A stretch of 64,000 nt of DNA, taken from the NCBI RefSeq assembly GCF_003576475.1, contig NZ_QWGR01000015.1, forward strand, positions 62,001 to 126,000, written 5' to 3'. This DNA comes from Maribellus luteus (GTDB taxonomy: Bacteria > Bacteroidota > Bacteroidia > Bacteroidales > Prolixibacteraceae). Below the pieces are notes generated by a model that saw nothing but the letters and a program-made list of their open reading frames with translations, was not told the origin of the DNA and did not search any database. The position numbers were made by a program, and so were the translations under genes. Shown in pieces: positions 18,417 through 27,841 of this stretch. Within the stretch, counting starts at the first letter, position 1. Every line of letters starts with the position of its first letter.

Positions 18417-18432
18417 TGTCATACATCTTACA
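18417..18432. promoter_or_regulatory. Operator copy 4 (proposed GntR site), TGTCATACATCTTACA
   Basis: Differs from copy 3 only by C for A at position 4. It ends 9 bp before the TATATTTG box that would drive the NagX-like gene, covering the region between the -33 and -7 boxes. The 354-bp gap between anmK and the NagX-like gene holds only copies 3 and 4, this promoter and AT-rich sequence. Confidence 0.72.
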
Positions 18433-18441
18433 AAAAAAATA

Positions 18442-18449
18442 TATATTTG
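18442..18449 (+). promoter_or_regulatory. -7 box upstream of the NagX-like gene
   Basis: TATATTTG, an exact TAnnTTTG element, about 70 bp before the ATG at 18521. No TTG is seen at the -33 position, where operator copy 4 begins. Confidence 0.5.
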
Positions 18450-18520
18450 AAAATGTACTTTTAAACTGAAATCTAACCAGACGGTTATTATTTGTTTAAC
18501 CGGGACAAAGTAACAATTGA

Positions 18521-19630
18521 ATGAAAACAGCAAAACGTTATCTGGCTCTTGATGTACTGCGCGGCCTTACAATAGTCGCCATGATTGCAGTTAATAATCC
18601 AGGGAGCTGGTCATACATTTATGCACCAATGCGACATTCAGAATGGCACGGGTGTACCCCAACCGATCTGGTTTTTCCGTTTTTCCTTTTTGTAGTGGGC
18701 GTTTCCATGTTTTTCTCGTTTTCAAAATACGGGAATGCATTGAATCATGATTCATTCATCCGGTTGGGCAAACGTACGCTTTTGATTTTTGCCATTGGGC
18801 TCTTTCTGAATTCGTTTCCCCAGTGGAACAAAGATTTTTCTCATTTACGAATAATGGGAGTTCTTCAGCGAATAGCCATTGTTTATGGTATCGCTTCATT
18901 AATTGTATTATCGGCAAAGAAAACATGGCTCCCCTACATATCGGCAGTACTGTTATTATTGTATTGGGCCATCCTGTTTTATTTTGGCTCCGACGATCCC
19001 TACAGTCTAAAAGGAAACGCAACGCTTGCCTTCGATCGCATGATCCTGGGTGAAAATCACTTATACCGGGGCTTTGGTATCCCGTTCGATCCGGAAGGTT
19101 TACTAAGCACCTTACCGGCTATTGTTACCGCATTGCTGGGCTATATGGCCGGTGCACTTATCAGGGAAACCGATAAACAAAAGATTCCGCAACGACTTCT
19201 GGTTGGAGGTATTGCCGGTATTGCGGCCGGGTTAATCTGGGGGCTGGTTTTCCCTATCAACAAACCGCTTTGGACCAGTTCCTATGTACTCTACTCCGCA
19301 GGCTGGGCCTCGGTTGTACTGGCTGTTCTTATCTGGGTGATCGATATTAAATCGTACAAGAAATGGACATCGTTTTTTGTGGTGTTCGGAATGAACCCGC
19401 TCTTCATTTTTGCCCTTTCGGGTTTGTGGGCCATCACCCTGTCGCGCATCATCCGTTTTGATAATGGCGAAGGAAAAATGACCAACGGGTACAGCTGGCT
19501 GTATCACCATGTTTTTGAACCTTTGGCCGGCCCCTTAAACGGCTCATTGCTTTTCGCACTGGCGCATGTGTGCTTTTTCTGGCTGATTGGCTGGATATTG
19601 TACCGCAAAAAAATATTTATAAAAGTATAA
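18521..19630 (+). CDS. DUF5009 / NagX-like multi-pass membrane protein (heparan-glucosaminide acetyltransferase family)
   Basis: 369 residues with about ten hydrophobic segments. The N-terminus RYLALDVLRGLTIVAMIAVNNPGSW and the segment MRHSEWHGCTPTDLVFPFFLFVVGVSMFFSF are hallmarks of the HGSNAT/YeiB-like family, with the conserved His in the loop. Relatives called NagX occur in GlcNAc utilisation clusters of other bacteria, and the eukaryotic member transfers acetyl groups across the lysosomal membrane to glucosamine. A role in acetylating or moving amino sugars at the inner membrane is possible, but the reaction is not settled. It is the first gene of a long plus-strand run (NagZ-like enzyme, SusC, SusD, surface lipoprotein). 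Confidence 0.85.
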   Translation: MKTAKRYLALDVLRGLTIVAMIAVNNPGSWSYIYAPMRHSEWHGCTPTDLVFPFFLFVVGVSMFFSFSKYGNALNHDSFIRLGKRTLLIFAIGLFLNSFPQWNKDFSHLRIMGVLQRIAIVYGIASLIVLSAKKTWLPYISAVLLLLYWAILFYFGSDDPYSLKGNATLAFDRMILGENHLYRGFGIPFDPEGLLSTLPAIVTALLGYMAGALIRETDKQKIPQRLLVGGIAGIAAGLIWGLVFPINKPLWTSSYVLYSAGWASVVLAVLIWVIDIKSYKKWTSFFVVFGMNPLFIFALSGLWAITLSRIIRFDNGEGKMTNGYSWLYHHVFEPLAGPLNGSLLFALAHVCFFWLIGWILYRKKIFIKV

Positions 19631-19674
19631 CACTGTATTAACTCATTTTCCATCTCTTTTAACTGATTATTGTA

Positions 19675-22600
19675 ATGACAAACAGGATAAAAAAAGCGAT
19701 TCTACTACTCCTCATTTTTATGGCGGCATGGGGAAAAACCTTTGCCCAGTTCAGAATGGATGAGTTATTGGAAAACCCGTGGGTAGACTCGGTATTTCAA
19801 TCGCTTACACCGGACCAGCGCATTGCCCAGCTGGTGTGGGTAAACACTGCTGCTAACAACGACATTGCTGCTCAGCTAAAAGTCACGGAAATGATAAAGA
19901 AGCACAACCTTGGGGGCGTGATCTTTTTCACCGGCGACCCGGAGGAACAGGTTAAATTAACCAATGTTTACCAGGCTTCGGCACAAACACCTCTGTTTGT
20001 TGCCATGGATGCCGAATGGGGAGTGGGCATGCGCATGCCCGGCGTTATTCCCTTTCCTTACAACATGATGATGGGCGCGTCTTACAGCCCGGAGCTAATA
20101 AAAGAAACAACCCGCGAAATGGCCCGGCAAATGAAACGCCTGGGGGTTCATGTAAACCTGGGGCCGGTAGTTGACATTAATACCGAACCTCAGAACCCGA
20201 TCATCGGGATGCGTTCGTTTGGTGAATCTCCCGCACAGGTAGCTGCTTGCGGGCTGGCTTACATGCAGGGTTTACAGGAAAACAACATTATTGCGGTGGC
20301 CAAACATTTTCCCGGTCACGGAGATACACAATCCGACTCGCATTTTACCCTGCCGGTTGTTCCCTACTCTACCGAACGACTCGATTCTGTAGAATTGTAT
20401 CCGTTCAAAAAGCTGGTTGAGCAAGGTATTGCCGGAGTAATGAGTGCCCACCTGAACGTTCCTCAGTTAGACGAGCAGGAAGGTATTCCGTCCAGTCTTT
20501 CACCCAAAATTATTAACGGTATTTTACGTGACCAATGGAACTTTAACGGCCTGATAATTACCGATGCAATGAATATGGCAGGTGCCAGCACATATGGCGA
20601 GCCAGGTGAAATTGAAGCACTTGCACTAAAAGCAGGCAACGATGTAATTGAATTTCCGAAAGATGTGGAGCAAACAATTGCAGGGATAAAAAAAGCGGTC
20701 GAAAACGGACTGCTTTCTCAGGAAGAGATTGACCTTAAATGCCGGAGAGTTTTAGCCGCAAAATATTGGGCAGGCTTAAACAAACTCTCCCCTGTTTCAA
20801 CCCGTAACCTGATGCAGGATTTGAACAATCCGCAGGCCGAACTGGTAAAACGGAAAATGATTGAGGCTTCATTGACTCTGCTCGAAAACCAAAGCCAGTT
20901 GATCCCGATACAAGGACTTGACACGTTAAAAGTAGCCTGCCTGGCAGTGGGCAGAACCACGCCAACTCCTTTTCAGAACATCCTTTCAAAATACACCAAG
21001 ACAGATAACTTCTTTCTTCCGGAGCAATTTACTGCCGCCGAACTGGAAGAGGTCAAAACAAAGCTGAAAGATTACAACCTGGTAATTGCGGGTCTTCATT
21101 TGTACGAAAGCAAAAGAAGACACTCGATGCAGGTAGGCAACATGCAAAAAATCAGACCACAGAGATCGTATGGTTTGACTCATGAAACGGAAAATTTACT
21201 GAATTACCTGGCCAACGAAAAAAAATCAATTGCGGTGTTTTTCTCCAGTCCGTATGCTTTAGCAGAGGTCAAAAACTTTACTCCACCTGCCGGATTGATA
21301 ATGGCCTACCAGAACGATTCGCTGGTTCAGGAACTGGCGGCCCAGCAGATTTTCGGCGGAATTGGCGCATCAGGAAAACTACCTGTGAGCCTGGAGAACT
21401 ATTACAAAATTGGTGACGGAATAAACATTGAAAATACAGTGCGATTGAAATACACCATCCCGGAAGAAGTGGGGATGAATGCACAGCGCCTTAACCACCG
21501 GATTGACTCAATCGTTTCAGAAGCGATTCAGAAAAAAGCCACTCCCGGATGCAGTGTCCTCGCAGCCAAAAACGGAAAAATTATCTTTCGCAAAACCTAT
21601 GGTTTTCACACCTACGATCAGCGTACTCCGGTTTCGGAAGACGATTTATACGACCTGGCTTCTGTGACCAAAATTTCAGGCGCGCTCGCAGCTGTTCTTA
21701 AATTAAGCGATGAAGGAAAAATCAATCTCGATAATAAATTTTCGCATGACTGGCCCGACTGGAAAAAGAGCCTGTTTCATTCGTCGGATAAAGAAAATTT
21801 AGGCTGGCGCGAGATTCTTGCTCACCAGGCCGGGTTGATCCCTTACTTAAACTACTGGACAGAAACCGTAAAAGACAACAAACTGGAAGACCGCTGGTAT
21901 TCTTTCCAGGAAACCGACGGTTATCAGCTGGAAGTTGCGCCTGGCCTGTTCCTGAAAAATAAATTCAAGAAAAGGATATACAAAGATATCCGCAAGTCGG
22001 AACTAAATCCTCCCGGAAAATATGTTTACAGTGGTTTGTCGTTTCTGATCATTCCGCAGATTACCGAAAATCTGTCGGGGCAAACCTATGCTGAGTTTCT
22101 GGATAAAAACTTTTACCACTCGCTGGGTGCGTACAACATTACCTACAACCCCCTCGATAAATTTCCGCTCGACCGGATTGTGCCAACCGAATACGACGCC
22201 CATTACCGGAAACGGCAGATCCAGGGAACAGTGCACGACGAGGCAGCTGCCGTTTTTGGTGGTTTTTCGGGCAATGCAGGCCTTTTTGCCAATGCCAACG
22301 ACCTGGCCAAGCTAATGGCAATGTACCTGCAAATGGGAACATACGGCGGAACTCAGTACCTGAGCAGAAATACCATGGAAGAATTTACCCGTGTTCAGTT
22401 TCCGGAAAACAACAACCGGCGCGGACTCGGTTTCGATAAACCATTGTTAAACAATAAAGAAGTAACACCCGAGCAAAGTTATCCTTGCCCGGGAGCGAGC
22501 CCCGAAAGTTTCGGGCATTCCGGTTTTACCGGAACATTTGTATGGACCGACCCCACTTACAACCTCATTTACATCTTTCTAAGCAACCGTGTTTATCCAA

Positions 22601-22677
22601 CGCGTGAAACAAATATGCTTGGAAAACTGAATGTTAGATCCCAGGTTCTGCAAACATTCTATGATGAAATTCACTAA
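19675..22677 (+). CDS. Secreted NagZ-type GH3 beta-N-acetylhexosaminidase fused to a serine hydrolase (beta-lactamase-like)
   Basis: 1000 residues. The signal peptide ends in KTFAQ. The GH3 domain (about 30-390) has the NagZ loop KHFPGHGDTQSDSHF near residue 208, which carries the His/Asp dyad that replaces the usual acid/base, and the nucleophile region ITDAMNMAG. A GH3 C-terminal domain follows (about 400-600), then a class-C beta-lactamase-like domain (about 615-990) with SVTK near 662 (SxxK), YSGLSF in place of YxN, and HSGFTGT. NagZ removes terminal GlcNAc from muropeptides; this one is exported, so it would act in the periplasm or at the surface. Such fusions are common in Bacteroidota. 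Whether the second domain is an esterase, amidase or D-Ala peptidase is unknown. Confidence 0.93.
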   Translation: MTNRIKKAILLLLIFMAAWGKTFAQFRMDELLENPWVDSVFQSLTPDQRIAQLVWVNTAANNDIAAQLKVTEMIKKHNLGGVIFFTGDPEEQVKLTNVYQASAQTPLFVAMDAEWGVGMRMPGVIPFPYNMMMGASYSPELIKETTREMARQMKRLGVHVNLGPVVDINTEPQNPIIGMRSFGESPAQVAACGLAYMQGLQENNIIAVAKHFPGHGDTQSDSHFTLPVVPYSTERLDSVELYPFKKLVEQGIAGVMSAHLNVPQLDEQEGIPSSLSPKIINGILRDQWNFNGLIITDAMNMAGASTYGEPGEIEALALKAGNDVIEFPKDVEQTIAGIKKAVENGLLSQEEIDLKCRRVLAAKYWAGLNKLSPVSTRNLMQDLNNPQAELVKRKMIEASLTLLENQSQLIPIQGLDTLKVACLAVGRTTPTPFQNILSKYTKTDNFFLPEQFTAAELEEVKTKLKDYNLVIAGLHLYESKRRHSMQVGNMQKIRPQRSYGLTHETENLLNYLANEKKSIAVFFSSPYALAEVKNFTPPAGLIMAYQNDSLVQELAAQQIFGGIGASGKLPVSLENYYKIGDGINIENTVRLKYTIPEEVGMNAQRLNHRIDSIVSEAIQKKATPGCSVLAAKNGKIIFRKTYGFHTYDQRTPVSEDDLYDLASVTKISGALAAVLKLSDEGKINLDNKFSHDWPDWKKSLFHSSDKENLGWREILAHQAGLIPYLNYWTETVKDNKLEDRWYSFQETDGYQLEVAPGLFLKNKFKKRIYKDIRKSELNPPGKYVYSGLSFLIIPQITENLSGQTYAEFLDKNFYHSLGAYNITYNPLDKFPLDRIVPTEYDAHYRKRQIQGTVHDEAAAVFGGFSGNAGLFANANDLAKLMAMYLQMGTYGGTQYLSRNTMEEFTRVQFPENNNRRGLGFDKPLLNNKEVTPEQSYPCPGASPESFGHSGFTGTFVWTDPTYNLIYIFLSNRVYPTRETNMLGKLNVRSQVLQTFYDEIH

Positions 22678-22806
22678 AGGGTATTATGAATTCAAAATGG
22701 ATATTATAATGTATATCAAAAACCATGGAAGTGACTCTATCTTGAACAAGCAATTGTTATACGAAAGTTATAAAAAGTAACCTTTTTAAATCTTAAATAC
22801 TAATTT

Positions 22807-25800
22807 ATGAAAAAAGTTATCACTCTAACGTGCTTGGTATTTCTGATGATATTAACAATACCATCAGGAGTATTAGCTCAAAACAGAACTATTACGGGTA
22901 CCGTGGTAGAAGCAGAGACTCAAACGCCATTACCAGGGGTAAGCGTGGTCGTTCAGGGAACTACAAAAGGTACAATGACTAATGCCGAAGGAAAATTTAG
23001 TTTAGATGCAACCGAGGGACAAATCTTACAATTTTCTTTTATTGGCTATGCCTCTAAAGAATTCACTGTTGGTAAATCAAATACCATCAATGTTGAAATG
23101 CAAACTGACGTCCAAGCTATTGACGAAGTAATGGTGACAGCAGAGTTCGGGATGAAAAGGGTCGCCCGGTCTGTTGGCTCTTCAATTCAAAACATTAAAG
23201 CTGCTGATATTTCTGATTCCGGAAGAGAAAGCTTCATATCTGCTTTACAAGGACGTGTTGCCGGTCTTAATGTCAGCTCGAGCGGGGGAACACCTGGTTC
23301 TTCAACAACCGTTGTACTCAGAAGTATTACCTCCATCTCGGGAAACAACCAGCCTCTCTATGTTGTTGATGGGATTCCGATGAACAACTCAACTTTTGAC
23401 CCCCTTAGCTTAGCCGATGGCGGGGCAAACTTCTCTGTTCGTAACCTTGATTTTTCTTCCAGAGGAAATGATTTTAACCCCGAGGATATAGAGTCAATGA
23501 CAGTACTTAAAGGTGCTGCAGCTGCAGCGCTTTATGGCTCGGATGCTTCTAACGGGGCAATCATCATTACGACCAAGAAAGGAACAGCAGGCACTGCTCG
23601 TGTATCCTACAGCAATGCATTTAAATGGGATAAAGCATACGGATATCCGGATATGCAAACGAAATATGCCAATGGTGCATACGGAACAACCAACTATTAC
23701 TACACCAGTAGATATGGTGGCTTATATCCTGAAGGGATGCAATTGTACGATAACATTGATGCGGTGTTAAGAACAGGTTTCTCAGCAAAGCATAATGTTT
23801 CAATTGAAGGAGGATCAGAAAAAGCCTCCGTCCGTGCTTCGGCATCATTTCTCGACCAACAGGGTATCGTAAAAACTACGGACTATTCAAGAATGAATGT
23901 ATCGTTAGCCGGAAAAGGAAAAATAAGCAAATGGTTAAGCTTTGAAGGTTCAATGCAGTTGGTGTCAACTGAAAACACAAAAGTGCCAAGAGGTACATCA
24001 GGTCCTTTATATCAGGCAATGCTTTGGCCTTTGGTTGACGACATGTCGAATTACCTAAGCCCCGATGGTTCACACATGAGAAATCCGGATTACTATACCG
24101 ACACTGACCTACTCAATCCGTTGTTCGGGATGTATAAAAACAAATTATACGACGACTCTGACAGATTCATATCAAGTTTTGCTTTTAGTATTACCCCAGT
24201 AAAAGATGCGTTTGTGAGGGCTCAGGTTGGATGGGATGTAGGAACTTCAACTTATGAAACATCAATTCATCCTTATTACTATGACAACAATGGTGGCGTT
24301 GGGCAATACAACCTTGCAAAATCAAATTTTTCTTACCCTACACTAAACTTCTTAGCAGGGTATAATAAAACGTTCCTGGATAAATTCTATGTATCTACGC
24401 AGTTTGGCTACCATCAAATAGAGAATGGAGTAACTCGTTTGGCAACCTATGGATCTAACTATGCTGTTATTGATTTCCATTCCATTAACAATGTCGATCC
24501 ATCTACTGTGGCCTCAACAAAAACTACAACAACTAGAAGAATTCAGGCACTCTCGGGCCAGATTGAACTTGCCTACAACAATATGGCTTTTGTAACTTTG
24601 AGAGCAAGAAACGACTGGTCGTCGACACTTCCAAAAGACAACAACTCGTATTTCTACCCTGCCATCGAAGGTGCATTCATTGTTTCTGAGTTACCATTTA
24701 TTAAGGAATTCAATCCAATCTCCTATTTAAAGCTAAGGGGTTCAATTGCTCAAGTAGGAAAAGATGCCGGCCCACTAGAAATTGATCCTCAGTTGCAAGC
24801 AACTGAACTGACAGGAGGTGGTTATAGATATGGTTTTACAGGCCCAAATAAAGACCTACGCCCGGAAATGACCACTTCTCACGAAATTGGTTTTGAAGGA
24901 CGATTCCTTGGAGACCGGATTAATGCAGACTTTACCTATTTCTGGACACACTGTGAAGACCAAATTGTAAAAGGCTTCCGCTTAAGTTATGCAACCGGTT
25001 TTGTTTTGAACAACATGAATGTTGGTACATTCGAAACCCAAGGATGGGAAGCCCATGTTGATGCGGATATTATAAGAACAAAATCGGGTCTCACCTGGAA
25101 TGTTGGAGTAAATGCATCTCATACGAGCTCTGAGGTAGTATACCTTCCGGAAAATGTAACCGAGTATTACAACCCATACACCTGGAACTCTGGAAATATT
25201 AGAAACGGAATCATGGTAGGCCAACCTGTTACTACCTTAACCGGACGCGCATATAGCAGAAATGATGCAGGTCAGATACTAATTGACCCAACAACGGGAT
25301 TACCGGTAATTGACCCCACTTGGAGTGTTATTGGGGATCGCGAACCCAAACTAAGATTTGGCTTTACCACCCGAGTAAACTACAAAGGCTTCAGCCTTAC
25401 CGCGTTGCTTGCCGGCAGGTATAAAGCAACCGTTGTTAACGGAACCAAAAGGTTAATGATGCAAAGGGGTACCAGTTGGGAATCAGTTAATTTGAGAGAA
25501 CAAGGACCGGTTGTATTCGATGGTGTACTTCAGGACGGAAACGAAAATACTACCAACCCTACATCCAATAACATTTCGGTTACATACGACGTATATGGAT
25601 CTTCTATCTATTCTGGCTATGACGAAGACTGGCTTGAAAAGAATGTAAATTACTTCCGTCTGCAGGAACTAAGATTATCATACCGTATACCTACCAGAAT
25701 ACTGCAAAAAACCTTTATTTCAAGAGCAGTCGTTTATGTTGCCGGAAATGACCTGGCTACCTGGACAAATTACTCAGGTATCGACGCGGTAGGTAACACC

Positions 25801-25902
25801 GTTTCGGCGGCTGCCGGAGGAACAGGTGGTGAAGGATACGATGTATGGTCAATACCCAATCCCCGTGGTTATTCTATTGGGGTTAACATAACTTTTAAAT
25901 AA
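22807..25902 (+). CDS. SusC/RagA-family TonB-dependent transporter in the peptidoglycan cluster
   Basis: 1031 residues. Signal peptide (ends GVLAQ), carboxypeptidase-regulatory-like domain (TITGTVVEAETQTPLPGVSVVVQGTT cut here; about 27-110), linker IDEVMVTAEFGMKR, plug with SMTVLKGAAAAALYGSDASNGAIIITTKKG, then the barrel. The C-terminus RGYSIGVNITFK is typical. There is no STN domain. It lies 129 bp after the NagZ-like gene and 11 bp before its SusD partner. With NamZ, amidase and NagZ neighbours, the probable cargo is a peptidoglycan fragment; direct evidence for a SusC carrying muropeptides is not visible in sequence. Confidence 0.94.
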   Translation: MKKVITLTCLVFLMILTIPSGVLAQNRTITGTVVEAETQTPLPGVSVVVQGTTKGTMTNAEGKFSLDATEGQILQFSFIGYASKEFTVGKSNTINVEMQTDVQAIDEVMVTAEFGMKRVARSVGSSIQNIKAADISDSGRESFISALQGRVAGLNVSSSGGTPGSSTTVVLRSITSISGNNQPLYVVDGIPMNNSTFDPLSLADGGANFSVRNLDFSSRGNDFNPEDIESMTVLKGAAAAALYGSDASNGAIIITTKKGTAGTARVSYSNAFKWDKAYGYPDMQTKYANGAYGTTNYYYTSRYGGLYPEGMQLYDNIDAVLRTGFSAKHNVSIEGGSEKASVRASASFLDQQGIVKTTDYSRMNVSLAGKGKISKWLSFEGSMQLVSTENTKVPRGTSGPLYQAMLWPLVDDMSNYLSPDGSHMRNPDYYTDTDLLNPLFGMYKNKLYDDSDRFISSFAFSITPVKDAFVRAQVGWDVGTSTYETSIHPYYYDNNGGVGQYNLAKSNFSYPTLNFLAGYNKTFLDKFYVSTQFGYHQIENGVTRLATYGSNYAVIDFHSINNVDPSTVASTKTTTTRRIQALSGQIELAYNNMAFVTLRARNDWSSTLPKDNNSYFYPAIEGAFIVSELPFIKEFNPISYLKLRGSIAQVGKDAGPLEIDPQLQATELTGGGYRYGFTGPNKDLRPEMTTSHEIGFEGRFLGDRINADFTYFWTHCEDQIVKGFRLSYATGFVLNNMNVGTFETQGWEAHVDADIIRTKSGLTWNVGVNASHTSSEVVYLPENVTEYYNPYTWNSGNIRNGIMVGQPVTTLTGRAYSRNDAGQILIDPTTGLPVIDPTWSVIGDREPKLRFGFTTRVNYKGFSLTALLAGRYKATVVNGTKRLMMQRGTSWESVNLREQGPVVFDGVLQDGNENTTNPTSNNISVTYDVYGSSIYSGYDEDWLEKNVNYFRLQELRLSYRIPTRILQKTFISRAVVYVAGNDLATWTNYSGIDAVGNTVSAAAGGTGGEGYDVWSIPNPRGYSIGVNITFK

Positions 25903-25913
25903 AAATGTAACCA

Positions 25914-27812
25914 ATGAAAAACATTATGAAAAAGATATTATTGCCATTCATTATGCTGGGTTTATTTTCGTTCTCGATTACGAGCTGCGATGATTACCTG
26001 GATGTAAACAAGAACGTTGATGCACCGGATTATGTAGACGGATATCTTTACCTAGCCGGAATCATTGCTTCTTATCAGGACATGTATTACGACCTAAGAG
26101 GTATTGCTCCTCTAGCACAGATGATGGGAACATCAAACTCTTCCTATGATAATTTTGCCTACCACTATTATGTTCCGGGAAGTGATGCGATTGGACAGAA
26201 CTGGCGTATGGTATACTGGGAACAGGGAATGAACCTGGAAAATCTGATTAATCAGTCAGTTGAAGCAGAAGATTGGACACTTGCCGGAATTGGCTATGCA
26301 CTTAAAGCCTATTCTTGGGACTTGCTTACAAAACAACATGCAGATTTACCATTAACTGACGCTTTCGTCCCAGGGTTATTATCTCATAATTACGACTATC
26401 AAAAAGACATTTATCCAGTAGTAAGGGAATGGGCTTATAAAGCCATCGAATATTTGGAAATGGATGATGATCACGACTATGGCAACAAAATCAGTTCCAC
26501 CGACTTTATTTATTTTGGAGACAAGGATAAATGGATAAAGTTCGCGTATGCCGTTATTGTTCGGAACTTAGCATCATTATCCAATAAGGAAAACTTCGAA
26601 ACAGCCTATGCACAAGAGTTAATTGATTGTGCTGCAAAATCTTTCCAATCGTCTGAAGATGACGCTACTGCAACAGTGTGGGGAGGTTCGTCTACTGCCT
26701 CTCAATCAGCTTATAACAATTTCTGGGGGACTTACAGATCAAATCTGAGTTATACGTATTTTCAACACGATTATGCTGTACAGGTGTTTACCGGGACGGT
26801 TCCAAAATACGATGAAGCAACGGGTGAGAAATTACCGGTTGAAAACAATGAGTATCATCCGTATGAATTAGCAGAGAAACAAATCATATGTGATACAATG
26901 ATCAATGAAGCAGGCCATTATGATCCTCGAGTAGCTGTTAAGCTTGCCACAACCGACGACCCTTATTACGAGAACATTGATAATGCAGATAGTATTAAAG
27001 CTCGGAAATACTATGGTGGATCTTTTGGGGGTACAGTTGGTCCAATCGGGACTACTCCTTCTTTCTTTGGAAGAACCAAATCGTCTGCTTATACAGGAAA
27101 TGAACACGATGGTATAGGACGCTGGTTATACCGGGACGATGCTCCTTACATTCTAATGACTTGTGCCGAGGTTAAGTTCTGCCTTGCAGAAGCTTATTGG
27201 AAATTAGGGCAAAAAGACAATGCCTTCAGCGCATTTAAAGAAGGAATTCAGGCCGATATGGATTTTACTGCAAAATATATTTATGAAGGCAAGGAAGGAG
27301 AAGCAACCGGAGGAGACAAGATAACCACCGGAGTATTCACTTCATTGGCAAACGAGTATGTCGCTGGCCCATACGTTGAGGGGCTTGAAATGTCAGATTT
27401 TTCACTATCGCACATTATGATGCAGAAATGGGTCGCATTGTATCCATGGGGTGCTCAGGAAGCCTGGGTGGATATGAGAAAATACCATTACGATATCGCC
27501 TACAGCGGAGATTATCCTTCGGATGGCAATGGATGGGATATTTCCAAAGTAGATCAGAAATGGGATAGCGATGATTCAAAGGTATTTAAAGGTCTTTATC
27601 TACCTCCTGCACAGGTATCCGGACGAAAAATTACTTTCGACACAAAAAACAACGGATCTCCATGTTATAGAATTAGACCACGCTACAACTCAGAATACAT
27701 GTGGAATGTTCCTTCGTTGGAAAGCTTGGTGCCGATTCCCGGAACGGCAGATGATTACCAATGTTCCATTCCTTGGTTTGCTTACCCGGGAGAGCTACCT
27801 TCAAGTAACTAA
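25914..27812 (+). CDS. SusD-like lipoprotein (SusD/RagB, second subfamily)
   Basis: 632 residues. Lipobox-like SITSC followed by DDYLDVNKNVDAP. The layout (DYLDVN...., LTKQHADLPLTDA, FIYFGDKDKWIKFAYAVIVRNLA, FCLAEAYWKLGQKDNAFSAFKEGIQ, MMQKWVALYPWGAQEAWVDMRKYHYD) is that of the SusD-like group usually paired with SusC proteins of the type encoded just upstream. A second ATG 4 codons inside (MKKILLPF) is an equally good start. It would cap the SusC channel and bind the incoming fragment. Confidence 0.93.
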   Translation: MKNIMKKILLPFIMLGLFSFSITSCDDYLDVNKNVDAPDYVDGYLYLAGIIASYQDMYYDLRGIAPLAQMMGTSNSSYDNFAYHYYVPGSDAIGQNWRMVYWEQGMNLENLINQSVEAEDWTLAGIGYALKAYSWDLLTKQHADLPLTDAFVPGLLSHNYDYQKDIYPVVREWAYKAIEYLEMDDDHDYGNKISSTDFIYFGDKDKWIKFAYAVIVRNLASLSNKENFETAYAQELIDCAAKSFQSSEDDATATVWGGSSTASQSAYNNFWGTYRSNLSYTYFQHDYAVQVFTGTVPKYDEATGEKLPVENNEYHPYELAEKQIICDTMINEAGHYDPRVAVKLATTDDPYYENIDNADSIKARKYYGGSFGGTVGPIGTTPSFFGRTKSSAYTGNEHDGIGRWLYRDDAPYILMTCAEVKFCLAEAYWKLGQKDNAFSAFKEGIQADMDFTAKYIYEGKEGEATGGDKITTGVFTSLANEYVAGPYVEGLEMSDFSLSHIMMQKWVALYPWGAQEAWVDMRKYHYDIAYSGDYPSDGNGWDISKVDQKWDSDDSKVFKGLYLPPAQVSGRKITFDTKNNGSPCYRIRPRYNSEYMWNVPSLESLVPIPGTADDYQCSIPWFAYPGELPSSN

Positions 27813-27841
27813 ATAATTTAAAATCAGTTAAAAAAGTAACT

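Noticed and set aside
22703-22718. Weak resemblance to the operator upstream of the first cluster SusC (ATTATAATGTATATCA)
   Set aside because: Only about 10 of 16 positions match and both arms are broken.
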